Below are positions 1 through 12,706 of a stretch of DNA of 64,000 nt, piece after piece. The DNA comes from Amphirosellinia nigrospora (lineage: Eukaryota > Ascomycota > Sordariomycetes > Xylariales > Xylariaceae). The DNA lies in assembly GCA_004123355.1 (NCBI GenBank), contig SCHM01000004.1:3752316-3816315 (forward strand), in the 5' to 3' direction. Each line of letters starts with the position of its first letter. Position 1 is the first letter of the stretch. Below the pieces are notes generated by a model. It saw only the letters and a list, made by a program, of their open reading frames with translations, was not told where the DNA came from and ran no database searches. A program made the position numbers and the translations under genes.

Positions 1-1312
1 GACTGTTGAACATAAGTTTCCATTAACACCTACAACTACTATTGTGCCATGTCCACTTTTAGAATAGCAATTGGTCGATCCACGTCACACAAGGAAAGGA
101 GTAATACTGGACAATACGTTGGGCGGACACGTAGTACGAATGCCGAGGCAACCACTATTTACATCGAAGCGACCTGCCTGGCAGGATGTTGCTAGGTGCA
201 TCATCATAAAATCACCTTCACCAAAGATGATGACAATAGCATTTCCCGGGTCGGTTTATGCACGTTCGAGCAGGCTGGGCCTCGCAGCCATAGCTAGTAA
301 GGAGAACGAGACAAACCCGGCCGGTGCCATTATACTAATAATAGATCACATTCAAGTATTTAGGTGATTTATATTCATCTTTATAGCCCTATCTATCTCG
401 AGGCGCTCTTTTGGCTTTAAATAAATCTATATCCGTCCCTCAGTCAATCTCGTCAAACGCCAGAAGGAACTCGGGGAAAAGACAAATTTTAGAACTTAGA
501 GAGAAGACAGTAAATACGGGGGAAATAGGAATTAATTGTCGGTTAATTTGATCATCGGGCGAACTCCCATCCTCGATTGTTTTATTTGCCTGGGACATTC
601 GGTCTTGGTGGGTTGAGGTCGTCGACAGGTGGCTATGCCGTGGTTACACAATAATTAACTAATTCGGGGGAGACGGCCAAAAAGTAAGCAACTCCAATTG
701 GGGTTATATAAATACTCTTCTAATTCGTCAAAAATAGTGATTTTTCGTTGAATATGCCCCCTGCCGCTTTATATAGGTACCTAGTAACTACCCAATTCCA
801 GGGAAATTCGGGAACACGGGCCGCCTAGTTGTTGTGAGGTGTGACAGCACCATACACACCGAATACATCAGCACAATAGTCCTGTTTCGCAGACGAAGGC
901 AATACTTATATCATAAGCCGTGGTATTTCATTGCTGACCTAAAACGTGTGTTTTATCTAAAGTCTTTGCTATTTTACAAGTATGGGTTTATCATGAATAT
1001 TTATGTCATGACATCCTAGCAAGGGGCCAGGAGCAGTGGTGAAAATCTGATTCCGAAGACAACGTAGGCTTCCAGAGCCTGTTCTCGCTTAGTTGCTTAG
1101 GAGATCGGTAGAGGCAGAAAATTACGAAAGACCGACAAAAAGAAGAGAAGTAATCAACGTGGAAAATATACCACGTCTAAATCCGTACATAGCCAATCAA
1201 GGCGTCGCTCAGTGTCCCCTCAGATGAGCCAGCTCTTGGTGAAACGTGGCGACCTAGGCTTGCCCTAATGAACAATTCCTATCCATGTGTTTCTCATCTG
1301 TGAGAAAGGAGG
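1..1312. other. Left-edge intergenic sequence
   Basis: No reading frame here has codon use, motifs or intron signals that I would defend as a gene. The sequence is moderately AT-rich with short pyrimidine tracts and copies of the GGTACCTAG-like motif found between genes elsewhere in the window. I see nothing else in it. Confidence 0.5.
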
Positions 1313-2760
1313 TCATGCTACATCGGGTAGATGCTTATCTGATACGCTTAGAATAGCGGTCATCGTCTTGACTTGTACGCTTCCTAGAAGTGTCCGCGGG
1401 TTCGGATCCAGATCTCGATTCTGTGCCGCGTAGACGGGAAATGATCTCACCGAGTTTACCGAGATAGGATCTCGGACATTGGTGTGAGTGATTGCTTGTT
1501 CGATCCGACTAAGATCAGGCAACAAGTGATTGACATATTCCGGCTGAAGCTCGTCTAAGATGTCGAGGATGAAGTTATTGGTTGACTCGACAATGAGCTC
1601 GTCAAAGAGGTTGATGTTCCTCGCATCCCTGATTTGAGCCCCCCTTTGACTGCCGCTGGCATCCCTATTCCGCAGTGTATCGTCGTCTTTATTGCAGCTG
1701 ATGACTTGACTCAGGATATAGACTAGAGTGCTGGCTGCTGCGCGGCGATCAAAGTCATCGAGCTCTCTATCGGAGTAAATAATCAAAGACTTGACTTGCT
1801 CGGAAATGTCCTTGAAAGTCTTGCAGCACCATTGCGGAGTTTTCGATAGCTTGGCTCTTTCTAAATCCGACGCTTTAGTATATTCTTCAAAAGCTTCTAG
1901 TACCGCGTCAGCCCGGTCCCGGAATCGCCGGAAACGGGGTTAAGGGACTCGTGATTGCGCATAGAATCTAGAAAATATTCGAGGAGTGAGTCGTTTCGTA
2001 GTAACATGCGGAAGATGGTTTCTTCAAGATCACCTTCCTTCACTACCCTCTCCCCACTGTCTCCCCTGTGAGGTCCGGTCGGTATTTTCGGTAGAATTTC
2101 CAGATAAAGTAGCTAGAATCTCACGAGCCGTCTGAATCCTGTGTGGCCTGGGCTTTGACGACTCGCCAGCTAGGATATCACACCTGAGGCTATCGACTAA
2201 CACATCAAACTGAAAGTCGGAGATGAAGTCGCAAACATTGCCATGGCTAGTGGTATATCCATCCAATCGCCAAGTGTAAGGATCTCTGGGTAATGGTACG
2301 AGTTGGCTCAATATCTGATCACAAAGCCAGAGCGTGTGGCGACAAGGATGCTGGAGGCCAACAATCCTCTCCTCTTGACGGCATGAGCAGCTAGGACCGT
2401 CATAAGGGCCGCTCCCTCCACAGGGAGCTCTAACATGATACTCTATGGTTTCTGAGATAAGAAAGACGTAGCCTTGTCCTCGTGGCGAGCAGCCGCGAAG
2501 TGCGAGTTTGGAAGGCGTGTTAAGAGCTTTGACAATAGTGTCTCTTGTCCCTGGGTCAAGACCGTGCGCAGAGTATCTCATTCCAGAAGGGAATGTCGCA
2601 ATGCCCAGCGTCTCGTCGAAGTCGATGCTTGTATTGGTATCCGATTCATAGGCGGCCTCGGTTAAGTCCTCCTCGCGCCCTCGACTTGAGAGCCCCTTGA
2701 AGTCGACATGCTTTCACTTTTAAGGGAAAGCTGGCTCATGCGCTCAATAGGAAGGGTCAT
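1313..2760 (-). pseudogene. SWIM zinc-finger protein gene, frameshifted
   Basis: Read on the minus strand, an N-terminal part (upstream of 2581) with an acidic stretch EEDLTEAAYESDT leads into a long block ending near 2030 and a C-terminal block from about 1950 to 1313. The middle block has a CSC pair (2381-2389) and PCRH (about 2336-2347), giving CXCX12CXH, the SWIM zinc-finger pattern; SWIM domains bind DNA or protein. The C-terminal block is helical and acidic. The blocks lie in different frames without intron signals: one shift near 2680, one near 2070 (before VVKEGDLEETIFRMLL) and one near 1945 in a run of four C. Each fits one or two missing bases. I recall similar uncharacterised SWIM proteins in Sordariomycetes, but cannot name this one. 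It may be a dying gene or a sound gene hit by assembly errors. Confidence 0.6.
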
Positions 2761-5260
2761 TGAAGAAGCGACAGTGAAAGGATGGTGATGTCTTTTAGGA
2801 GTTGTTTCTCAAACTGGCAATCAAGGTTATATAGGACAGACAACGGAATTGAGAGAGACTAACTACTATGTAGCCGTCAATGGTTGTATCATATGTCAAG
2901 TTGCTTAGATTTGGATGAGCAAGGGGAAGCCCGGTGTGGAGGCTACCTTTTTGGCTACGTGAACGTTCACCTTACCGGATATAGAGTCATACCACGATGC
3001 GCACCTCCTTGTTGGCCCTATGCAAGACGACAGTAGCAACGAACGACGAGAGCAGACAGCAGCAACAGTCTCCGTCGCTCGGTACCCTTGTCATACTAGG
3101 GTGACGTTCACTCTAAGGGCGCCCCGCGTGAGATGTGAAATAGACAATATGTCGCCAACAAGGCAGAGGATCCATCAGGCTGATACTTTGGGAAGCCAAG
3201 AAGGGCGAAGCACGTATACGGAGGCATCATAGCGGCAGAAAAGCGCGACCTCACCGTGGGGGCCCATCACCAATGACACATTAACAAGCATCGTGAATGG
3301 TCTACGGCCGGACGAGCTTGCCGTAGCCCAAGCCGGCGCGAAACCGAGTTTCGGGGAGACGCAGAATAGATGGTCTAAATCGCTGCTGTGCAGCCATCTG
3401 TCGGGCTAAGCATGCATGCATGGAGCATGGAGCATGGAGCATGGAGGAGGAAGCAAGAATACACTCCACGGGCGTTGCTCGCGGGAGCCTGCCCTGATGC
3501 AGTGTAAATCCGGGTTTGTGATTGGCCTGTAAGCGGCGCTCGGTGCGGTCGGATGCTGCCTTTCTCGAATAGACCGGTAGAAGCACACGGGCCCTCTTTT
3601 TGTTTCTGAGAGCGGCATTTGGGCAAGGGCTGGGCTTCCTCAATCGCTGCTGGTTTGCAGTATAAAGAGCTGGTCGTGGCCCCATTGTGCCTGTATTGTA
3701 GCTATGGGTCGCCATATGTGGTCGCAAAGCCTCAGGCTAGGCCGCCAAAACGGCGGCCGGCACCATTGTCCATACACTAATTCCCAGTCAAAGGCGGCCT
3801 ATGGATGCGGCCAATTGCTGGCCAAGGCTTTTTCCCCCCATTGTTCCTCATTCTCCCGTTCGGTCTACCTCTCTCCCCGTCCCCTCCGATGACTTCTGGA
3901 AAACCAGTGAGGGCGCCCACCGTCCCCCCGGTCCAAACACCGTTATAGCGCTGTTCCGGGTCTCGTTGATCGTGGACTTCCTGGCCGTGCTTGGTGCGTT
4001 TCTAGAAACCGTCCCGACATCGCGGATAGCCGATTAAATACGACGCCACAGTTGGCTGATGCTGTCATATTCTACAGATGATCTATTGTTCCATAGATCG
4101 TGCGTCGTTTGCGCTTCATCTTCACCTTCGCGCAAGGCATACTTCCCCCATCATCCCGTCTAATGTTGTCGGCTTTGGATCGTCGTCTCGTGTGATACGA
4201 CCTGCGTACCGTGCATTATGCCTTCTCCTTCTTAGAGCTGATTATCTCTCGATAACTAGCAAAACTTACGCGGGTAAGTATCTGAGCTGGTTACAGCGAC
4301 GTGTACGCACTCGGCCTGCCTCCTAAGATCGGGGCGTGATTGACGGCCTAGATGCGCCGTGACGCAGCTATTCTGGGTCTTAAGTCTGTCATGGCCAACT
4401 TGCATCAATGGTACGCTCTTCGCATGGTGAGTATGAGTCTGCGCCCCCTTTTCTCCTCTCTTAGTGTGATGGATTTCATCATACATGCTTGTTTAGCTGG
4501 AACAGACAAGCTTTGCATAAGGGGCTATAGAGAGCAGGCCCGAGCTATGTGGAAGATGGCCCAATCTACCAATCAACTAGCTTAACGTTCACTCATCCTG
4601 TCTGTATACTTGTCGGCCTACTTTGCTGGGGAAATGGAGATAGTCCATCAAAGTGCTCCGTATGAGGGGGTTGCAGTTAGTAGATGAGTTAGGAATATGC
4701 ACTTCATCGCTAGCAGCCTGATCCTCACATTGGCCGTTAGCTGGTGAATACGAGTACCCCTTTCCATACGCCGGTGGTGTCATTCGGGACGAGTTCAAAA
4801 CTACGTTAGTACTTTCACCGACTAAGCTGACTGTCTAATATAAATCGAAACCTTTAATGTACTGCTTATCGCACTGGGTTGAGTTGAGCATGAAAGCCTG
4901 GGGCGTTCGCCTCAGGACGATTCTGAATCGTCTCCTTCCTCTGGTCTAGTTAAATCAAACGACGTCACCGAGATGCGTTGATTGCTTACACCTATGTACG
5001 CTGGAACACGATGATTAGCTCCTATAGCGATTCGTTACCTACAACTAAAAGTATTATTCCGGCGTAGACCCCTTAAAGCTCGTTGCTAACATGTGGCATC
5101 TATGTGCATTAATGGGAAGAGACCTCATTTACTTATACTAGGTTGGTGTCCCCCACGGATCTAACAAGATGGAAGGCAAACTAACATGAATTACCTCATG
5201 TTGGTTTATCATTATAGCTAAGCGCCGACACGAATAAGTGTCTCGTAATCATCTATATCA
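2761..5260. other. Intergenic sequence with short tandem repeat
   Basis: No gene supported. A 141-codon minus-strand frame at 3302-3727 runs over a short tandem repeat and has no recognisable domain, so I do not call it. The rest is unremarkable mixed-composition DNA with several short open frames typical of chance. Confidence 0.45.
3420..3446. repeat. 7-bp tandem repeat (ATGGAGC)
   Basis: Nearly four head-to-tail copies of ATGGAGC follow a CATGCATGCATG run. It is a simple microsatellite-like tract outside any gene I can support. Confidence 0.85.
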
Positions 5261-6968
5261 TTACGATGTATACTGTATCTGAATCTTCAAAAGAGTCTCT
5301 AGAACTTCCTCGAGGCGCGGCCTGTTATAATAATTATTATTCCAGAGTCCTTGATTCTGCAGGGCATCTCTTTCGTGCAAGAACTCTTCCGCCCACTTGA
5401 GCTCAGCTACCCAATGGGCCACTGCGGCGGCCTGGACTTGATCGGCATTCTGGGTTTCTCCGAATTTGTGACGCAACAACAAATGGCTCTGCTGCCTGAC
5501 GATGATGCTGCCTAAACCCGGTCGCCTTCCTCGTGTGCAACTGTCAATGAGCTCCCTCAACGCCGGCGGTGTGCGGTCATACTTGGGGAATTCGAGATTG
5601 GATTCCCATCGGTATGACTGCCACACAGCAGCCTTTTGGGCCCGCTAACACCTCAAAGATGCACCATATCAACCGTCCAAGCATGTAGACTTCGGCTAGT
5701 TCTTGCTCTTCGGACTCAGGGCGATCCACGATACGTTGTAGCCATCTTTTGGGTTGGTGTATCGATCCTCCTGAAGGCGATCATAGTCAGGCACTAAGCG
5801 TCTCATAATCTTCTGGTATTTTGAGCCAACTTCGCTGGGCATCCGATCGTCTACGGCGATGAGGCGCATGTATTCAATCGCATTGACCTCGGTGCCGCAA
5901 ACTCACACCATACCCTCGCTGCTCGAAATCCACCATGACTATGTCAAAGTCCCTCGACATGACAAGGTTGTCAAGGCGGAGATCGGGGTAGTAGGTTGAC
6001 GAGCGGGTTCGTAGATGTTCAAGAGCCTGCGTTACCTGGATGGACCATTTGAATTGATCTTCTCGCTGCAAACGATCGTGAATTCGGAGCTGTGGCAAAA
6101 GGTCTCGAAGACTGCCGTGTTCTGGTAAAAAGTGGTGAAACCCACTATGGCAAGCTTACCACCGAAACTGCACGCTTTTCTGACGAGATGTATAGGCCGC
6201 GAGATTATGTTCGCATGCGGCTCTACGGTGCATAGTGTCTTCAGCTCATGGTAGAGATACTTGACCCCGCTAACTAGTGCTTTGAAGATGAAGAGCTGCC
6301 CCTGAATGCGAACGAGACATACGCTATCATGCAAGACAGAAACGACGTGCACGTCGAAGAAATCAACGACTTGTAGAGACTGCAACGTCGTCCCCATAGA
6401 GAAGACAATTTTTGAAGGGATAGCAACTGTAACTCGAGGTTATGGTTTGCGCCGACTTTGACATTGATCTGGTGAGTGTCTAGTGATAGGTTTTCGAAAA
6501 CTAGGCGTGATCCAAACGGTTTTGATTTGTAGAAGTGCACGAAAGCATCCAGGTCTCGAAAGCAGACCTAGTCCAAATTTGCAGAGTTCTTATAATGTGT
6601 TTAGTGATTGCGAGCCTTGACAATCTTGAGGCATCCTTGGTATGAAAGGCCTTGTGGAGATCAAGTTGCTCTCGGATACGGGGTGGTTGATTCTCCGGTA
6701 TGAAAACATCCATCCGCATAGGCGGAACGTCAGAGAGGCAGACGGGGACGGCGTAATACTGGGTCCCCAGGCCGGTACATCCGTCGATTCGCCACAGCGG
6801 GTTGTCGGGAAGGTCGAGGCTATCTATTCGATTTTTCGGGTTCAGGAGGGACTCTTCCCATGGTGGTTGGACGTTAGCCACTGGATGCGGCACTTCCTCG
6901 TCTGACACCCGAAGAAAAGCTGCAGTAGGGTGGACCACCTCCTCTATCGTCCTCTGGGACAGGTCCAT
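5261..6968 (-). pseudogene. Protein kinase-like gene with many frameshifts
   Basis: Read 6968 to 5261, the N-terminal third is a non-kinase region (starting MDLSQRTIEEVV). A kinase-like core follows. LFIFKAL has the usual ATP-binding Lys, and PHANIISRPIHLV plus GGKLAIVGF resemble the end of the N-lobe. The catalytic loop reads YPDLRLDN, keeping Asp and Asn but with Tyr where HRD kinases have His, and DFEQRG stands in place of DFG. Then come PEVNAIEYMRLIAV and a C-lobe helix AEVYMLGRLIWCIFE; the end is QIQYTS at 5261. The conserved protein passes through about eight frame changes in 1.7 kb (near 6560, 6400, 6110, 5920, 5895, 5705 and 5640). All fit loss of one or two bases and none has splice signals. 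It is either a pseudogene or a real gene corrupted in assembly. Substrate unknown; an atypical or inactive kinase is possible. Confidence 0.65.
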
Positions 6969-9900
6969 GTTCGCAGCCGAGCCACCAGATAAGCCGAATG
7001 GGTGGGCAGTGGGGGCGAGGAAGTCTTTAGTGAGACGAAAAAAATACCAGAACTATTCAACATCGATGAGATATAGAACTGAACTACAATGAAAATCTCC
7101 AAGTAATATTTGGCGTCAACGATCGTGTCTCCATCCTACTTTTAGAATTTAAATTGCTCAATGTGATAGATTATATGGCGTGAAAATTCGAATCTACTTG
7201 GCCAGACAGACTGTCTTTCAATGGGGGCTGATGATTCAACCTGCAGAAGCGTGTGGCCATCGGCAGCAACCCGGTGGCTACACGCATTTTCGAGGTACAT
7301 CGCTCACCCGAGTCTCACTGGCTGTTGCTCAACATGATATGGTCTTGCACGCTGGAGTGTCGTAGCGCAATCAATCGCTCACAGCTGCCCCGAGGTTCGC
7401 GGGCTCTTGTTGCGATGTGTTCAACTTCAGCCTCGTCTACTGGCTAGACATGGCCGTTTTGCTACACAATGGTTCTCGGCCCCAGCCCTGCCTGCCAGTG
7501 TACATATTCCAGCGGCGCCGAGGAGGAAGAGGAGAAGGAGGACGCTAGATGAGGAGTACACTATCTGAGTATCTATCATATGAGCGACGCAAACATTGTG
7601 ACCGGTGCGCCACTGTGCAGCATGCCTAGCCATTGACAAGGTGAGGAGACTCTTCGCAACAGATGTCATTGGTCCATCACTTACTTCCATATCGACCGGT
7701 GGGAAATATAGCGCGTGCTTTTGCTGCGCTGCGTAACACGCGTAAACAAATACTATTATTATTGACCGGTAAGAAGGAGGTTTGTAAAGGAGGGAGGGTT
7801 CCTGGCAGCACCCCGAGTGCCTCTTCAGGCTCGGTGCAGTACACTACTGTACCATGTACTGCATCGGAATTGGTTCAGTATCGCGTCTCGGCCTCTCGCC
7901 TCGCACGATTCAGCGCTAAATTTCATCAGAGCATCTGGCGGCGGCCGTGTCCTACAGCTTTTCACTATACTTACGACGATGAGACAACAGCTTGAGGTCG
8001 AGCCCCTTACTAGAGGATACTAAGAGGATGTCAAGCGAAATGCTAGCGATTCGAAGAATTCGTCTTATTTCCGATAACGGTTCTCCAATTTCCACCAATT
8101 CCCCTCTAATAGCTCGGCACTGTCAAGGCGTCGCCCAATATACCTGTGCCGGGAACCGGGGAGAGAGGGTTCGAGAATGACTTTGCGTGATATTTAATGA
8201 CAGCCAGGATCAAAAAGAAGCATCAAATCCAAGCAAATTGCTAGATATGCTTGATCAGAACGCTATGCGAGGATAGCCGTTAGGGGTACCTAGAACTATG
8301 CCTTATGATAAAAATGGAGCACGAGTCTATCCATCCATGTTGGCTTGGCGCACGTGGAGCAGGTAGGAGGCCCTATTTGGAACCTCCTAGTTGTCGGCTA
8401 ATACCATATTATAGTCCCCTCAATGAATATATATGTATAGTCGGATTCTATATATGCCCATACCTATATCCATGTAGGTATAGTATGTATGAGCGGCCCA
8501 TCAAAGTGGACGGAAGTCAAGGTTTGGTCGACATATGGCGGCAATTAATATCTTCACAGCAAATCTTGGAATCACTATAGAGCTAACCTAGGGCGTTATC
8601 TCAACTCCCAATTTCGAATTATGAATTAGTATCACAATATCAACACAACAGAGGCTGATACTTAGATAGTTAAGTTCCAAACCAACTGATTACCTACTTA
8701 CCTACCTACCTAGGTAGATGTTATAGAGCTTAGATTAGGTAGTAACTGACTTTGAATAGAACAGTTGACTAAACCTCCGGTCAGTAGGTCTGGTGTACAA
8801 GCACCGATTGAACAGAGCCTATCAACTAGGTACGCAGATAGTGATCCTTACCACGACACTGCTGTCAAGCCTCGCACAGCGTCCTACAACATGTCACCCT
8901 GTCTCTAAAGTCGGCCCGGCTGGTTCCCAAACCCTCTCCTGTCCGTGGTCTTTTGCCCGGACGGGTACGTAAGCAATTGTGCTCGTTTACCTCGAGAACC
9001 TCTCTTGCACAACCCCAAGACGAGTTTGGCCTCTACATTCTGCAATAGCAATCATGTAAGTAGACCGAGAAGGATCCTTGTTGCTATACACGTGGTGGTG
9101 GAGCAAAAAGCTAAAAAGGCTCATAGATACTACCTGCAGTAGGTACGCGTACTACTGCTATGTACGTAACGCAACTCGGGGGACTCCCGGCAGAGCTAGG
9201 CCGCAATTGGGGTGGTTCTTCATCTCCACGCACCTATTTGAGATTCCAATACACCGAACCGTCTTCTTGGCAAACACCAATGAGCCCAGAATGACGTGAA
9301 CAGTGGAAGCACATACTTACTTACGTGACATAGGACGGACCGGAATCAACAAACCAAGAGCCATGGTTACGGTCACGATTTGATACGATACACTACTTGC
9401 GACATTGTATGGCTTTTTTATTCGGCTGGAGGAAGCGAGCAGGCAAGTGACCAGCGTACTCGTACGCGATCTACCCAGCTATGCTGTGTAACTCGACCTT
9501 CCACACAATAGTACACAATAGCTCGCTTAATTACGACATGCAAAGTTCTTTGGGCTTTCGGTGAGCCCACAAGGGCGAGCATTTGCTCAAGATCGAGAAT
9601 CATTCCGGAGTTCCCTGAGCCGTGATTGGTTTTTCAACATCCCGGTGAGGGCGTTCAGTCGATATGGCGTGATATTCCCATCGCGAGGAATATACGATGG
9701 AGTTTTATAGTTATACCATTCCGCTGCTTTTGCTTTGCCTCACCTCCGACACAATATATCACGCAATATACCTGACGATCTCGGAGCTAACGAAATGCTG
9801 TACCGATGTAGAGCGCCGTTCTTTGTTACATGTGATCCTGCAACACGGCCCAAAGAAGCAAGTCATTGGGCGATGGCCTAGAGACGGTTGTCTATAGTTG

Positions 9901-10896
9901 TCGTCACTTATCAATTATAGAGGCGCCATGTAGGTATATATGCGACCCCTTGAGCCTCATTCCTACATAGGCTCTCAAACCCGTATCACGAGACTGCTGG
10001 AACCAACTTCCATGGTATCTTCGCCGTCCGCTAGGCGAGAGCCCAACTCGGGATGGTGGGGTACGACGATAATGTATTCCCGGCCGGCCCAATTCTCGAA
10101 GAGAATGTCATCGTCCAAGGTCGCTCAGATGGGAAGCATGTGCCGTATTCTCACAGATCGTTCTGACGTGAGCCGTGGTTTGTTCTGCCTCACGTGCCTC
10201 TTCACCACCCAAATCACACCCTCCTCATCCTGTTTGCCAAGGGCAGTTACAGACGAGCTCACGTAAGGTTTGAGGGCAATCAAATCAATACCTGAGAAGC
10301 CCGCGACAAGAAAAAGAAAAAGGAAGAACGAAAACATAGTTCATATAACTCGCCCAGGGTCATAAAAGCACGGCTAATACGTGCCTTTAATAGGTGGCGC
10401 GCGATGGGAGAAATCTCGGGATTCTTCATCGGAGATTGAGGAGGAACACGATGTTCGTTCCGTTTTCCTGAATTTGCTGGCTGCATACTCGCTTCCATTT
10501 CCTTCCGCTTCAGCGGTATCTCGGACTTGCATTATATGCATGGTAATGTTATTAGTGCCCCTTTGCCCCTGTTTTTAATCGACGCCCCTGTTTAGTTGTC
10601 ATGCCATAGCCAGTGCCATAGCGTAAAGCGGATTACCTGTCGATGAATAATTCTACGCTAATCCTCGGCCCGTGCTGGTGGTGCTAAAATATTATGCTTT
10701 TCTGGATCTCTTCGTACAGTAGGCTGCGTCTCTAGCCTATGAGGCCTGATGCTATGGTGTATTTTCGGCCCATTGGTACTGCTTTGGTCTTATATGTCAC
10801 CTCGATGATGACAACACGTGATGAGCCTCCGCGTTGTCGCAGATGGCCGAGTCACTTGACTGGACCTGCCGCGACGTGATTTGCTTGATGCTCGAT

Positions 10897-10984
10897 GCCT
10901 GATGCTTGGATGCTGCGATGCTTGGATGCTGCGATGCTTGGATGCTGCGATGCTGGATGCTACGATGCTGCGATGCTGCGATGC
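10897..10984. repeat. Degenerate minisatellite based on GATGCTTGGATGCTGC
   Basis: Three near-exact copies of the 16-bp unit GATGCTTGGATGCTGC (about 10901-10948) decay into 8-bp GATGCTGC-like units up to 10984. The open frames across it on both strands are products of the repeat, not genes. Confidence 0.85.
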
Positions 10985-12500
10985 ATGAAGCCGGGTCCAC
11001 TAATTGTGTCGGTATTTGTGCAACGCTCGCGTCGTCGTTACACCTTCTTCCCCATCTTCGCAACACCCCCGTGACTCTCCATCGCAGGTCCATCGTAGAT
11101 TCGCCAGTGTAGCATGCTGACTACAGTATATCATCTCTCGGCGCAAAGACATCAGCCTCGGGCTTGCTTTTTGGTGTCGGTCTATACCGCTCTGGGCCTC
11201 TGCTGACGGACCAACATTCCAAGTAGTGCTGCGCGCAAAGGATCAACGGCTTGCGATTCGTGGGTGCCCAAGTCGAGGCATTCGGGTAGTTGCTACGTGG
11301 TTACAGCATCGCATGGTGTAGGCTGGGCGTCGTAGAATATTCTCTGCCTTTCACCCGTCCACTGTCAAGGGACGACTGGGAACCATACAACCAGCGTTAT
11401 ATCCCTCCCCTCGTTCGCTCTCCAACCAACAAACAGCCCATGACCCTGTCGCCCACGACAGGTCAAGGACTACACTATGGACCGTCAAGGAAATTCTCGG
11501 ACCCTCTTCTTATCCTCGTACGGTTGTAGTGTGCTACATTGGACGCTACAGCCTCAGCATGCCTCTTTTCTCACCCTTTACTCACTCACTACTTAGTAAC
11601 TAATGAACTACTACCCTCGCTTGCTTGCACATGTGCTCTCTTCCTCTCTCCACTTTGACCCTGCCGGCTTGTCCCAATATTATATTTCTTTCTACGCGGC
11701 TGCAGCACGGACTGTTGCGGTTTGATCACCCTGACTGCTACGAGATCCGTCAGCTGTAGAAGAGAGGAAATCCCGACTTCCTCAGTCCACCCCTCTTTAA
11801 ACCGGTCAAGCCTCCGGCTCAGCGGCCGCTGTGATCCTCTTCACCGAGTCTCTTGTCGAACAAAGTTCCGTACTCCTCTCTTCCAATCATTGCCTATTCC
11901 GCTCTCGTTGCCGGCAGCACGGCGTGTCCGTTTCTTTTGATCATTTGGCCTCCCCTGGCCTTTTCCGCATCCACACCCGCAGCCCAAAGCTCACGCCCAC
12001 ACTCGTTAGGTATTCATTTCGCCCCTCCAACTTCTAGGTTGCTAGTAGACTACCTACCTGCCTACAGTAGTTCCGGTCCAGGCCTCAGGAAGTTCAAGGT
12101 TCTCTCTACCTGGGCAACTCGTCGTGCATAGCGCAGCACAATACACACACGTACAATATACTTCCATACGGTGGTCAATAACACCGCACGGCACTGCACA
12201 ACGCAGCACATTATAGCGCAGGCAGCACAACACAGCGGGGAACAAGCAACCTTGAAGTACAGTACAGCAAAGCACAACGCGTCGCTGTTGCATCTGTTGC
12301 ATCTTAGCTCTGCTACCCCGGCTACTTTCTTCTATGAAGCAATGACATTCGTGAGACACTGATACGGGGCGTCTTTCTCCATCCACCCCCCTCTAGACTT
12401 GGGTAAGGCGCAGCGTTCGCCACGACGTACCAGTCGTTGCTGCTGGCACTGCTGGCGCTGGCGCCGCCGTTTCCAGCGTGGTGCTGCTGGTTTCTCTACT

Positions 12501-12504
<4 letters not shown>

Positions 12505-12546
<42 letters not shown>
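12505..12546. repeat. (CTG)14 microsatellite in the leader of the zinc-cluster gene
   Basis: Fourteen uninterrupted CTG units are followed by two TTG units. The tract lies about 160 bp before the ATG at 12707 and the next exon does not use it as coding sequence, so it is most likely in the 5' leader or promoter. Long leucine, alanine or glutamine frames across it are by-products. Confidence 0.9.
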
Positions 12547-12549
<3 letters not shown>

Positions 12550-12706
12550 TTGCGTTGCTGCTGGTCCTGGTGCTGCTATAGTGCCCGCCTGTCCGTCAGA
12601 TGTGCAAATCGATCCGCGCCAAAGTGCAAACCCTGTCTTTGCACTGTTGGGATATTTGACTTGTCCAACACACCTTCTATAAACGTACCTTTTCGAGTAA
12701 CGCACG

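Larger units (their letters stand above)
6969..12706. other. Long gene-poor stretch; right part probably the leader of the next gene
   Basis: No gene supported across 5.7 kb. Many short frames exist, but none carries a domain, signal peptide or credible exon chain. The part from roughly 11.3 kb is pyrimidine-rich and ends in a (CTG)14 tract directly before the start codon of the zinc-cluster gene, so it probably holds that gene's promoter and a long 5' leader. A degenerate minisatellite lies at 10.9 kb and an exact TACCTAGGTA palindrome at 8707-8716. Confidence 0.5.

Noticed and set aside
3302-3727. 141-codon minus-strand open frame
   Set aside because: It runs through a tandem repeat, has two equally long overlapping frames, no domain and unnatural composition.
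10797-11093. Minus-strand frame rich in Ser, Gln and His
   Set aside because: The product is dictated by the GATGCTTGG minisatellite; no flanking coding signal.
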